Source of the DNA: DTU019 sp050949825
GTDB lineage: Bacteria > Bacillota > Syntrophomonadia > Syntrophomonadales > Syntrophomonadaceae
Assembly (NCBI GenBank): GCA_050949825.1
Contig: JBMNGL010000007.1
Location: forward strand, 248,001-312,000
DNA length: 64,000 nt
Direction: 5' to 3'
This document shows, piece after piece, positions 26,897 through 35,810 of this stretch (its first letter is position 1; every line of letters begins with the position of its first letter). Made by a program: the position numbers and the translations under genes. A model generated the notes under the pieces. It ran no database searches and was not told the DNA's origin. It saw only the letters and a program-made list of their open reading frames with translations.

Positions 26897-28429
26897 GAGA
26901 CTTTTGCATAACTCAAAAAAATGCTGTTAATAGCATAAGACATTCTATGGGCCGCAGATGGCAATAACATTTATTTACATATTGGCCCTTTGACCACGGT
27001 CAAAACATTGTGAGTTTCGAAATTAGGGCAGACTACCCCCTTTAACGTAGTTGGTTCTTTAATAAACCGATAAATGTGGACTATGCAGCTAGATACTGGG
27101 TACTACTTTCTTGATTGACTGCTATTGTAGCTGCAATCATGGTTATGGCACAAAGGTAAGCATGGGCTTCAACTTTCTTAATTTTTCTAACCTTCAACCC
27201 AGTTTCTAATCCCAGGTTTTCCTTAAAACGGCTGAAACAGCGCTCTGAGTAGGTACGCATATTGTATAACTTTTGCCAATTAGCCGTACCCCTATGGGGA
27301 GTTGAGAACAACCGGGGATCGTCCTTCACTCTGGTTTTAACCACCATTCCATAGTTGCTCTTTGAACACCAGGCAGAGCCAAAAGGGCAGTCGCATTTAC
27401 CCAGTACATGAGGGCATCTAAATTTGTTTACGCCCTTGCAGGAACCCCAATATACCATGCGATAACCAGCAGAGCAGATCGGGGTTCCATCCCAGTCAAA
27501 CCCGGCTTGGGGCTGTTTGGCCCCTCGTTTGTTCAGCGCAATAATCGCCTGGGCATGGTATTTATCCCTGATCAGAGAGTATATCTCACGATGGTCATAA
27601 CCAGCGTCCATCAAGAAATACTCTATGGGGGTTTGGACGTTTGCACTACATTGTTTCACCAAGTCCATAGCCACGCAGGAATCAGAACAATTTGCCGGTG
27701 TTACCTTCATAGCTATGGGAAGTCCCGATTTTACATCGGTGCCAATATGTAGCTTATATCCAAACCACTTAATGGGGTTGCCGTTGGTATCACTTTTAAT
27801 ACCCCAATCAGCCGCATTACCATCCTGACTGATATTCTTACGGGGCACGGACTTTTCATAAGCTTCTACTTTGGTAGCATCAATTGCTACGGCATTAAGA
27901 TCAAGAAGGCCCATATCCTCTGCTTGTTTAACCAGTGAGGAAAACAATGTTTCCAAGCAACCGCTCTCAGCAAGCTTCGCACAAAACCGGCTGAAACAAG
28001 ATATACTGGGCGCGGTGCCAAATGGTTCAAAACCGCAAACATATCTGAGATGAGGGTCATAAGTAAGCCGTTCAACCAGTGAAGTAAATGTAGTCATATT
28101 CGTAAGCCTCATAGCAATCAGGGCATTTAACATTGCAGCGGCTGGGTATGGTGTTGGTCCACCCTTCCTCTTATCAGTTTATTCAATATGGTAAGAACTG
28201 GTTGTAAATCAAGGGTATCAATTATTTTCTCAAGCCTGGATTTTGGTTGCATTTTTAAAGCGTCTTCAAAGGAGAAAATGCAGTTCTGTCGAATATTCAT
28301 AAGTGACTTCGCCTCCTACGGATTGTTTGTTTAGGTCACTTACTAATTCGACAAAATGGGGGGTGAAGTCCTTTTTCTGGGCAATTAAAATCCCATTATT
28401 TTCGGGCTTAGATGATATGCAAAATCCTC
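26897..28429. mobile_element. Insertion sequence, IS1182/IS5-like, about 1.53 kb
   Basis: The left end GAGACTTTTGCATA (26897) and right end TATGCAAAATCCTC (28416-28429) are imperfect inverted repeats (12/14). The left boundary is fixed independently: the duplicated block shared with 42059 stops exactly at 26896. The flanks (TTGAAC on the left, ACTTAT on the right) are not a duplication, so the right side has been rearranged. The element carries one leftward transposase gene. Confidence 0.8.
27081..28300 (-). pseudogene. DDE transposase of the IS, frameshifted
   Basis: Translation starts at ATG 28300 after a TAGGAGGCG site (NIRQNCIFSFEDALKMQPKS) and shifts frame near 28160, where the expected GRKGGPTPYPAAAMLNALI lies in another frame. 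The main frame (about 350 residues) has the DUF772-type N-terminus and a DDE domain: AVAIDATKVEAY, YKLHIGTDVKSGLPIAM, FLMDAGYDHREIY and ERCFSRFKENLGLE. No slippery heptamer is evident at the break, so this copy is probably inactive. Confidence 0.85.
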
Positions 28430-28526
28430 ACTTATATGTGGTGTTTATGCAAATGGTGCAATCATATACAGCTTACCGGGAATACTAACAATCAAGACAA
28501 GGAGCTAAGCCAATGAGCGGAGGTGA

Positions 28527-29867
28527 TTGGATTTGCAGAAGCGGGTTAGATGGCTGGCGTCTTTTTTATTCGTTATATGTCTTTCTGTTCCAGGGCTTTG
28601 TCTGCAGAAGGCGATGGCGGTTGAACCGCCCCTGATTTACAGTATGCAGGTGGATAGTACGGTGACGGCAGGAACGGCTTCGCATATCATTCGGGGAATT
28701 AAGGCCGCAGAGCAGAACGGGGCGCAGGCGGTAGCGATTACTATAGATACGCCGGGAGGGCTGGTTTCCGCCACTCTGGATATTATTGAGGCGGTGTCCG
28801 CTTCAAAGCTGCCGGTGATTACTTTTGTTACTCCACGCGGCGCCATTGCTGCATCGGCGGGGACCTATATCCTATTGAGCGGGAACCTGGCTGCCATGTC
28901 ACCTGGAACTACCTGCGGTGCGGCCATGCCGGTGAAGGTGAGCAGCACAGGGGGAAATGGGGAGGCTGAGCAGAAGACTATTAATTTTATGGCAGAACAT
29001 ATGAAGAGCATAGCCGTCTTACGGGGACGACCGACCGACTTGGCGGAGCGCTTTGTGAATGAAAATCTGAGCCTTAATAACCGGGATGCTCTGGCAGAAG
29101 GGGTGGTTGATTTTGAGGCTGAAACCTTGGAGGAACTGTTGCAGAAAGTGGATGGCAAGACGGTACAGATTGGGAATGAGCAGCGTACTTTGCATACTGC
29201 CGGGGCCAGGGTGGAGAACCTGGGAATGAGTATTAACGAACGCCTGGTTCATGTGATCAGCAACCCCATGCTAGCGATGCTTTTGGTGATGATAGGTATC
29301 TATGGGCTGATTATCGCTATCACAGCACCGGGGCTTTTCCTGCCGGAAATTCTGGGTTCTATCTGCCTAATCCTGGGCCTTTACGGAATGGGACTCTTCG
29401 AGGTGAACCTGACCGCCGGTCTTTTAATTGTATTAGGGGTTGGTCTCCTGGCTGCAGAAGCCTTTACTCCCGCTTTAGGCATCCTTGGGGTTGGAGGAAT
29501 TGCGAGCATCGTATTGGGTATTCTATTCTTTCCGGTCGAGCCCCTGCTGCCGGTGACCTGGTGGGATTCCTTTCGGACTATGGCTATCGGAATTGGGGTA
29601 GTGGGGGCTGGTCTCCTGGCCGTGATAGTGAGGGGGATTTGGCGGCTGCGGCGACTGCAGCCGAGTCATGGGGAAATGGAATTTGCCGGTCGGGTGGGAC
29701 TGGTGATAAGGACCCTGGACCCCCTGGGCCTGGTGCGGGTACAAGGTGAGATATGGCAGGCTCAATCTCGCGATGAGCAGAAGATTGCGAAGGGAACCAG
29801 GGTACAGATTCTCGAAAAGGTGGGATTTATTTTGCTGGTGGAACCTGTTTCTGATTGGATTGATTAA
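28527..29867 (+). CDS. NfeD-family membrane serine protease (long form)
   Basis: The 446-residue protein has a signal or anchor segment, an extracellular ClpP-class protease domain (ITIDTPGGLVSATLDI; SAGTYILLSG with the nucleophile serine; PGTTCGAAMPV), four or more membrane helices (residues 245-365), and a C-terminal OB-fold NfeD domain (GLVIRTLDPLGLVRVQGEIW). Long-form NfeD proteins cleave stomatin partners and act in membrane quality control. The next gene is that stomatin. The start is TTG 28527 behind CGGAGGTGA. A decayed piece of this gene occurs at 48000. Confidence 0.93.
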   Translation: MDLQKRVRWLASFLFVICLSVPGLCLQKAMAVEPPLIYSMQVDSTVTAGTASHIIRGIKAAEQNGAQAVAITIDTPGGLVSATLDIIEAVSASKLPVITFVTPRGAIAASAGTYILLSGNLAAMSPGTTCGAAMPVKVSSTGGNGEAEQKTINFMAEHMKSIAVLRGRPTDLAERFVNENLSLNNRDALAEGVVDFEAETLEELLQKVDGKTVQIGNEQRTLHTAGARVENLGMSINERLVHVISNPMLAMLLVMIGIYGLIIAITAPGLFLPEILGSICLILGLYGMGLFEVNLTAGLLIVLGVGLLAAEAFTPALGILGVGGIASIVLGILFFPVEPLLPVTWWDSFRTMAIGIGVVGAGLLAVIVRGIWRLRRLQPSHGEMEFAGRVGLVIRTLDPLGLVRVQGEIWQAQSRDEQKIAKGTRVQILEKVGFILLVEPVSDWID

Positions 29868-29885
29868 AAGATTGGAGGAAATATC

Positions 29886-30638
29886 ATGCCAATGCTGGCT
29901 TCGTTTTTGAACGCTGTAGGGATTATTGTCGTTTTGGTAATATTACTCAGTATGGCAGTGAAGATTATACCTGAATACGAACGAGCAGTGCTCTTTCGCC
30001 TGGGTAGGTTGGTTGGGGTGCGCGGTCCGGGCCTGATTCTGATTATTCCATTTATTGACCGGATTGTCCGGATGTCCTTGCGAACCATCGTATTCGACGT
30101 ACCGCCTCAGGAGGTCATCACCCGTGACAATGTCACTTGCAAGGTGAACGCAGTACTCTATTACCGGGTGGTGGAAGCGGACAAAGCGGTGGTGAATGTG
30201 GAGCACTTTCATGAAGCGACCAACCAGTTGGCCCAGACTACCCTGCGCAGTGTCACAGGTACCGCCGATCTCGATACTATACTGTCCCAGAGGGAAAAGT
30301 TGAATGAAACCATCCAAAACATTGTAGATGAATCTACCGACCCTTGGGGGATCAAGGTAACGGCGGTGGAAATAAAGGATGTGACCCTGCCCCAGGAAAT
30401 GCACCGGGCTATTGCCCGTCAGGCCGAAGCGGAGCGCAATCGCCGCGCAGCTGTCATCCAAGCTCAGGGTGAACGTCAGGCTGCTGAGGAATTGGCCAAT
30501 GCGGCAGATATTCTGATCAAGAGTCCCGGAGCCCTGACGGTTCGCATGCTGCGCTCCCTCTCCGAGTTATCGAATACCCAGAACACCACGATTCTATTTC
30601 CACTTCCCATGGAGTTTAGCCAACTGCTGCCTAAGTAA
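29886..30638 (+). CDS. Stomatin-like SPFH/Band 7 protein (slipin)
   Basis: A 250-residue protein with one N-terminal membrane segment (GIIVVLVILLSMAVKI) followed by the SPFH core: PEYERAVLFRLGRLVGVRGPG, VPPQEVITRDNVTCKVNAV and a C-terminal helical stretch AIARQAEAERNRRAAVIQA. Such proteins form oligomeric membrane microdomain scaffolds. It starts 18 bp after nfeD with a GGAGG site, the conserved NfeD-slipin operon. Confidence 0.95.
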   Translation: MPMLASFLNAVGIIVVLVILLSMAVKIIPEYERAVLFRLGRLVGVRGPGLILIIPFIDRIVRMSLRTIVFDVPPQEVITRDNVTCKVNAVLYYRVVEADKAVVNVEHFHEATNQLAQTTLRSVTGTADLDTILSQREKLNETIQNIVDESTDPWGIKVTAVEIKDVTLPQEMHRAIARQAEAERNRRAAVIQAQGERQAAEELANAADILIKSPGALTVRMLRSLSELSNTQNTTILFPLPMEFSQLLPK

Positions 30639-30714
30639 CTTAAAGAGAAGCAAAGAAGCAAAGGGAGTCAGCATATAGCCACAAGATTCATCCGCATCTT
30701 TTCCCTTTAGAAGA

Positions 30715-30743
30715 AACAGCCTGCTTAGTGGCAGCAGGCTGTT
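30715..30743. terminator. Bidirectional terminator between slipin and ABC-F genes
   Basis: An 11-bp stem AACAGCCTGCT / AGCAGGCTGTT with a 7-base loop lies between convergent genes. Leftward it is followed by TTTCTTCT, so it best serves the ABC-F gene. Confidence 0.6.
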
Positions 30744-30782
30744 CAATCTACAGGATTATTTTGAGTCGCTTTTATTGTTGTT

Positions 30783-32390
30783 TTATATTGCCTTCGCCAA
30801 ACGTTCCCCATCCTGCTTTTCCAGGTATTCATCAAAGGTAGTTAGCCGATCGATGATCCCGTCGGGGGTAATTTCTATGATGCGGTTGGCCACGGTTTGC
30901 AGCAGTTGGTGGTCATGAGAGGCGAGAAATATAGTCCCGCCGAAAGCGGTCAGACCGTTGTTTAAGGCGGTAATCGCTTCCAGATCCAAATGGTTGGTGG
31001 GTTCATCCAGGAGAAGCACATTGGCGCCTGTGAGCATCATGCGGGCCAGCATGCATCGGACTTGCTCGCCACCAGAGAGTACCCCGGCCGGCTTCTGGGA
31101 CTCCTCTCCAGAAAAGAGCATTCTCCCCAGAAAACCTCGAATAAAGGTTTCTTCCTGGTCTTGCGAATATTGACGCAGCCAATCTACCAGGTTTAGATCA
31201 GAGTCAAAGTAGGCAGTATGATCCTTGGGGAAATAGCCCCGGCTGGTGCTCAAACCCCAGTTAATCTCCCCGCTATCAGCTTCCATATCTCCCATCAAAA
31301 TGGCTAGTAAAGCGGTTTTGGCTTGTTCGTTGGTGCCTACCAGGGCGATCTTATCACCTCGATTAACCACCAGATTGATGTCTTTAAGTACCGTTTCTCC
31401 ATCAATGGCTTTGTTAAGATTATGAACAGTTAACACGTTGACCCCGGCTTCTCGAAGTGGTTTAAATTGGATCCATGGCAAGCGTCGTGAAGAGGGCTTA
31501 ATATCTTCTGGAGTGAGTTTCTCTAATTGCCGCTTGCGGGAAGTAGCCTGTTTGGATTTGGATGCATTGGCACTGAATCTGCGGATAAACTCCTGCAGCT
31601 CCTTAATCTTAACCTCGGCTTTCTTGTTGGCGTCTTTAGCCTGTTGCATAGCCAACTGGCTGGACTCCATCCAAAAGTCATAATTGCCCATATAAAGTTG
31701 AATTTTACCGTAATCAATATCAGCAATATGGGAGCAGACGCTGTTTAAAAAATGCCGGTCATGGGACACCACAATTACGGTGCTGTCCAAATCACCAAGA
31801 AAGTCCTCCAGCCAGGATATAGATTTGATGTCCAGGTGGTTGGTAGGCTCATCCATCAGCAATATGTCGGGATGCCCGAATAAGGCCTGAGCCAGAAGCA
31901 CTTTTACCTTATCACTGCCGTCTAGATCCTGCATCTTCTTGTTATGCAAGGTTTCAGGAATACCCAAACCATTAAGCAAGGTAGCAGCTTCTGCTTCCGC
32001 TTCCCAGCCATTAAGCTCGGCAAATTCCCCCTCCAATTCCGCCGCTTTTAATCCATCCTGCTCGGAGAAATCAGCCTTGCCGTAAATGGCATCCTTTTCC
32101 TCCATAACAGAGTAGAGGCGGGCATGTCCCTTTAGCACGGTCTGGATTACCTCATATTCATCAAATTCAAAATGGTTTTGCTTGAGAACCGAAATCCTCA
32201 CCCCTAAAGGTATGATTACATCCCCGCTAGTGGCTTCAATCTCTCCCGCCAGGATCTTTAGAAAAGTTGACTTCCCGGCACCGTTGGCCCCGATAAGGCC
32301 ATAGCAGTTACCGGGGGTAAATTTGATGTTGACGTTTTCAAAGAGGGGATGCGCCCCAAACCCCAGGGTTAGATTACTGGTGGAAATCAT
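30783..32390 (-). CDS. ABC-F ATPase, YkpA/YbiT type
   Basis: A 535-residue soluble protein with two ABC domains and no membrane part. The first Walker A is GANGAGKS (34-41); Walker B is LLMDEPTNHLDI. The signature DLDGSDKVKVLLAQAL differs from LSGGQ but this variation is normal in the YkpA branch, as is the degenerate second P-loop GTNEQAKTALL. The inter-domain linker (FIRRFSANASKSKQATSRKR) is diagnostic of ABC-F. These ATPases act in the ribosomal E site to rescue stalled translation. Confidence 0.93.
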   Translation of the reverse strand: MISTSNLTLGFGAHPLFENVNIKFTPGNCYGLIGANGAGKSTFLKILAGEIEATSGDVIIPLGVRISVLKQNHFEFDEYEVIQTVLKGHARLYSVMEEKDAIYGKADFSEQDGLKAAELEGEFAELNGWEAEAEAATLLNGLGIPETLHNKKMQDLDGSDKVKVLLAQALFGHPDILLMDEPTNHLDIKSISWLEDFLGDLDSTVIVVSHDRHFLNSVCSHIADIDYGKIQLYMGNYDFWMESSQLAMQQAKDANKKAEVKIKELQEFIRRFSANASKSKQATSRKRQLEKLTPEDIKPSSRRLPWIQFKPLREAGVNVLTVHNLNKAIDGETVLKDINLVVNRGDKIALVGTNEQAKTALLAILMGDMEADSGEINWGLSTSRGYFPKDHTAYFDSDLNLVDWLRQYSQDQEETFIRGFLGRMLFSGEESQKPAGVLSGGEQVRCMLARMMLTGANVLLLDEPTNHLDLEAITALNNGLTAFGGTIFLASHDHQLLQTVANRIIEITPDGIIDRLTTFDEYLEKQDGERLAKAI

Positions 32391-32491
32391 TATTTTACCG
32401 TCTTTCTTATACTTGTTTAGTCATAACCTTTTTATTATATCATTATCATGAGCAAAGGGAAGCGGGTTAACATATTCCGTATGCTTATTTC

Positions 32492-32601
32492 AAATCATTA
32501 CTCTTCAGGTCTAATCAGCCCAACTCCCACGGTTTACCACAATAGTCTAATGTATAATTGGCCGTATTAATATCGATCGAGGATTGCTTTAATAAAAATT
32601 C
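32492..32601 (-). pseudogene. Remnant of the C-terminus of a SurA-like lipoprotein gene
   Basis: Reading leftward gives EFLLKQSSIDINTANYTLDY then CGKPWELG and a stop, clearly related to the last residues of the lipoprotein at 48053-48871 (EFLLKQSSLDIKQANYVLDY). Homology stops at 32601, where sequence upstream of the next gene begins. It marks a deletion in one of two duplicated segments. Confidence 0.8.
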
Positions 32602-32636
32602 TTTATTAACCTTTATCAAAGGGGGGAAATGATCTG

Positions 32637-32948
32637 GTGTTTGATTATTTAATGTCTTATTTCAGACCTGTTGAAAGAAATAAGAATGGAAAGATAATTG
32701 TAATTATAAGAGGATTAAGATTCCGGGCGGAAACCTCGGTTGATATCATAAGGCAAATAAAAGAGAAAATCGATTTCTACCGCCAGGAACTGTCTAACGA
32801 TATAAAGAATGTAAACTACTCGCTGCCCGGAGGCAACCTCCATGGCAAATGGAATCCCAATCTGGTGATATTTAAAAATGATTTACAGAATTTGAGTGCA
32901 CTCGAAGATTATCTCATGAAGAACTATGATAAGGGAGCAAAACATTGA
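32637..32948 (+). CDS. Small conserved hypothetical protein (paralogue at 50.8 kb)
   Basis: A 103-residue acidic/basic mixed protein from GTG 32637 behind AAAGGGGGG. It has no signal or membrane segment. The pattern of a short beta strand (KIIVIIRGLRF), a helix (VDIIRQIKEKIDFYRQELSN) and a conserved LPGGNLHGKWNPNLVIF block suggests a compact alpha/beta fold. A close paralogue is at 50798-51175. Its stop overlaps the sanA-like gene by 4 bp, so the two are coupled. I do not recognise the family. Confidence 0.65.
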   Translation: MFDYLMSYFRPVERNKNGKIIVIIRGLRFRAETSVDIIRQIKEKIDFYRQELSNDIKNVNYSLPGGNLHGKWNPNLVIFKNDLQNLSALEDYLMKNYDKGAKH

Positions 32949-33628
32949 AATCGTTTTTTCTAAATCATCGTAAGCAAGCTATAGGTGTTGTAATTATTTT
33001 ACTAACAGTAACTTTTGCCTTGTTTTTGGCTATTAATTACTATGTCGAACGGGTTGGCCTTCAATATATATATTCGGCGAACGACGTTCCCAACTGTGAT
33101 GCTGTGATTATTTTGGGTGCCTATGTTTTCCCGGATGGAACCTTATCATACATGCTTAAAGACCGCGTAACAGTGGGCCATGAGCTATATGAACAAGGTA
33201 AAGCTCCCAAGATTATCGTCAGCGGAGATCATGGACGCAAGGATTATGATGAAGTAAATACGATGAAGAGCTTCCTTAAAAATAAAGGCGTGACCGGGCA
33301 GGATATATTTATGGATCATGCCGGTTTCAGTACCTATGAAAGCTTGTATAGAGCCAGGGATATTTTTCAGGCAAAGAAGATTATTATCGTTACGCAGAGG
33401 TATCATCTCCTGCGGGCGATTTTCATAGCCAGAGAACTGGGCCTGGAAGCATATGGGGTGGCCTCCGATAAGCATGATTACGGGCAGGTGATGGCTGCAT
33501 ATGAAGCGAGAGAAATGGCCGCCAGGAACAAGGATTTTTGGTTGGCAAAGGTTCTCAAACCCCAACCTACTTTTTTAGGAGAAGCCATACCGGTGTTTGG
33601 CGATGGTGGAGCAACAGATGATAAATAG
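32945..33628 (+). CDS. SanA/YdcF family (DUF218) membrane-anchored protein
   Basis: The 227-residue protein has one N-terminal membrane helix (AIGVVIILLTVTFALFLAIN) and an extracytoplasmic DUF218 domain: CDAVIILGAYV, KAPKIIVSGDHG, MDHAGFSTYESLYRARDIF and VTQRYHLLRAIFIA. SanA homologues influence envelope barrier function and vancomycin sensitivity; the biochemical activity is unclear. The start is TTG 32945, overlapping the small upstream gene. A truncated copy is at 51247-51580. Confidence 0.88.
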   Translation: MKSFFLNHRKQAIGVVIILLTVTFALFLAINYYVERVGLQYIYSANDVPNCDAVIILGAYVFPDGTLSYMLKDRVTVGHELYEQGKAPKIIVSGDHGRKDYDEVNTMKSFLKNKGVTGQDIFMDHAGFSTYESLYRARDIFQAKKIIIVTQRYHLLRAIFIARELGLEAYGVASDKHDYGQVMAAYEAREMAARNKDFWLAKVLKPQPTFLGEAIPVFGDGGATDDK

Positions 33629-33856
33629 GTGCTGGCACCGACAACAACTGGCACTGGCTTCTGCCCGTTATCCCCCAATTCCCATAAATGAAACAGAAAA
33701 CCTTTTGGCTGGTTCGGGTGGTTTAGGTCATACAGTAATATGACCCGAGGGGAAATGGAGAAGAGACATATACTATTTATGAATGATGATCGGGGAAATG
33801 TATTGAGAAGATGTTTGCTTGGTTTGGATTAAGGGAACGAAAGTTAAAGGAAATGG

Positions 33857-35779
33857 ATGCGGATGAATCTCCTGGCAATGAATGATGTCAGTAAAACCTA
33901 CGGGGTAAAGAACCTCCTGCAAGGGGTTAGCTTTGGTATTGATGAAGGAGAAAAAATAGGCCTGCTGGGCATTAATGGTTCCGGTAAGTCTACGCTTCTG
34001 AAAATTATTGCGGGGCGCGAAGAACCTGACCAGGGAAGTATTATATGGAACAAAAATCTACGCATTGAATATCTTCCCCAAGAACCGTTGTTTGAAGCGG
34101 AGACAACGGTTCTGAATGCGGTTCTAAACGGTGATGCTCCGGGCCTGAGTGTCTTGCAACAGTACTGGGGAATCTTGGAACGTATGGAACATGACGCAGA
34201 AAGCCAGCCCCTGCAGCAGGAACTACTGCTGGTTAGTCAGCAAATGGAAGACTTAGATGCCTGGAGCTTGGAAAGCGATGCCAGGGCTATTCTCAACCGG
34301 TTGGGGATGCATAGGTTTGACCTGCAGATGGGGCAACTCTCCGGCGGGCAACGGAAAAGGGCCGCCCTGGCTGCTGCATTAATGAATAAGGCCGACTTGC
34401 TGATTCTTGATGAACCCACCAATCATCTGGATAATCAGGCTATTGACTGGTTGGAAGAATATTTGCAGAGATTTCAGGGCGCCTTATTGATGGTGACCCA
34501 TGACCGTTATTTCCTGGAACGGGTTACCAACCGCATTATCGAAATAGAACAGGGCCATTTGTACACTTATCCGGGGAATTACAGCGCCTATTTGGAGCGA
34601 AAACTGGAGCGGCAAACCATTGAGGCCTCCATGGCCGATAAAAGACAAGCCTTGTTGCGTAAAGAATTAGCCTGGATACGCAAAGGTGCCCGGGCGCGAA
34701 GCACCAAACAAAAGGCGCGCATCCAGCGTTTTGAATTGCTGCAGCAAGAACCAGCCAGGGCTAAAGAGGAGAGGATGCAGATATCCTCGACCGCCAGTCG
34801 CCTGGGCAAGAAGACCATTATTCTAGAGGATGTATCCCATGGTTTCGGGGAGGCAGAACTTATTCAAGGTTATTCCTGCATCGTGGCCCGGGATGAGCGC
34901 CTGGGAGTGGTGGGACCCAATGGGATCGGGAAATCCACCTTGTTACGCATTATGAGCGGTGGAATCATTCCGCAACAGGGCCGGGCGGAAATCGGCAGTA
35001 CCGTTAAAATCGGATATTTCCCCCAGGAGAGCACTGATCTCCCCGATGACATGCGGGTTATAGACTATATTCGCGAAGCCGGGGAATATCTGCAGGCGGG
35101 CAAGAAATTGCTTAGTGCCTCACAGATGCTGGAGACCTTTCTCTTTACACCGGCTGCACAGTGGAATATCCTGCAGAAATTATCCGGTGGTGAAAAAAGA
35201 AGACTGCATCTGCTGCGCGTCTTGATGGGTGCGCCCAATGTGCTCTTGCTTGATGAACCGGGAAATGATTTAGACATTGAGACCTTAACCATCCTGGAAG
35301 ACTACCTCGATGATTTCCCGGGAGCTGTGATTGTCGTTTCTCATGACCGCTACTTCTTAGACCGCATATGTGAGAAGATCCTGGCTTTTGAAGGGCAGGG
35401 GATGCTCAACGAGTATCCGGGTAATTACTCTGATTATTTGCGTTATTCCGCCCCCCAGTCAAGTGACAAACCCAATCCGGCTCGTGAATCGGCAACTGTT
35501 AATAAGCAGTCTGAGGGTGAAGCTGTAAAAAACAAAGCAGCCAGGTTCTCTTACAAGGAGCTAAGGGAATTTGAGGAAATTGATGAGCGGATCGCGGCGG
35601 TGGAAGATGAATTAAAAGAGGTAAACAGCAGAATCGATCAGGCTGCCAGCGATTATCAACAGTTGGAAAGATTATTAGCAGTTCGGCAGGATGTTGAGCA
35701 GCGTCTGGATGATTTACTGGAGCGGTGGACCTACCTCAATGAACTGGCCGAAGTAATAGAAAAACAACGGCGGTCCTAA
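33857..35779 (+). CDS. ABC-F ATPase, Uup/YfmR type
   Basis: A 640-residue soluble ATPase with two ABC domains: Walker A GINGSGKS (38-45) and GPNGIGKS, signatures QLSGGQRKRAALAAAL and KLSGGEKRRLHLLRVL. The second Walker B reads LLLDEPGNDLDIE, usual in the Uup branch. The C-terminal about 90 residues form a coiled coil (ERIAAVEDELKEVNSRIDQA in this area), as in Uup. It likely works on ribosomes or branched DNA intermediates. ATG 33857 has a weak AAAGG upstream. A GGTCATA/TATGACC hairpin lies in the 228-bp upstream gap. Confidence 0.92.
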   Translation: MRMNLLAMNDVSKTYGVKNLLQGVSFGIDEGEKIGLLGINGSGKSTLLKIIAGREEPDQGSIIWNKNLRIEYLPQEPLFEAETTVLNAVLNGDAPGLSVLQQYWGILERMEHDAESQPLQQELLLVSQQMEDLDAWSLESDARAILNRLGMHRFDLQMGQLSGGQRKRAALAAALMNKADLLILDEPTNHLDNQAIDWLEEYLQRFQGALLMVTHDRYFLERVTNRIIEIEQGHLYTYPGNYSAYLERKLERQTIEASMADKRQALLRKELAWIRKGARARSTKQKARIQRFELLQQEPARAKEERMQISSTASRLGKKTIILEDVSHGFGEAELIQGYSCIVARDERLGVVGPNGIGKSTLLRIMSGGIIPQQGRAEIGSTVKIGYFPQESTDLPDDMRVIDYIREAGEYLQAGKKLLSASQMLETFLFTPAAQWNILQKLSGGEKRRLHLLRVLMGAPNVLLLDEPGNDLDIETLTILEDYLDDFPGAVIVVSHDRYFLDRICEKILAFEGQGMLNEYPGNYSDYLRYSAPQSSDKPNPARESATVNKQSEGEAVKNKAARFSYKELREFEEIDERIAAVEDELKEVNSRIDQAASDYQQLERLLAVRQDVEQRLDDLLERWTYLNELAEVIEKQRRS

Positions 35780-35810
35780 ACAACCCTATCCGTTGGTGCG
35801 ATTTTAGATC

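Noticed and set aside
31900..31935. ABC-F signature DLDGSDKV and second P-loop GTNEQAKT seemed to be inactivating changes
   Set aside because: These variants are usual in the YkpA/YbiT branch, so they are not evidence of decay.
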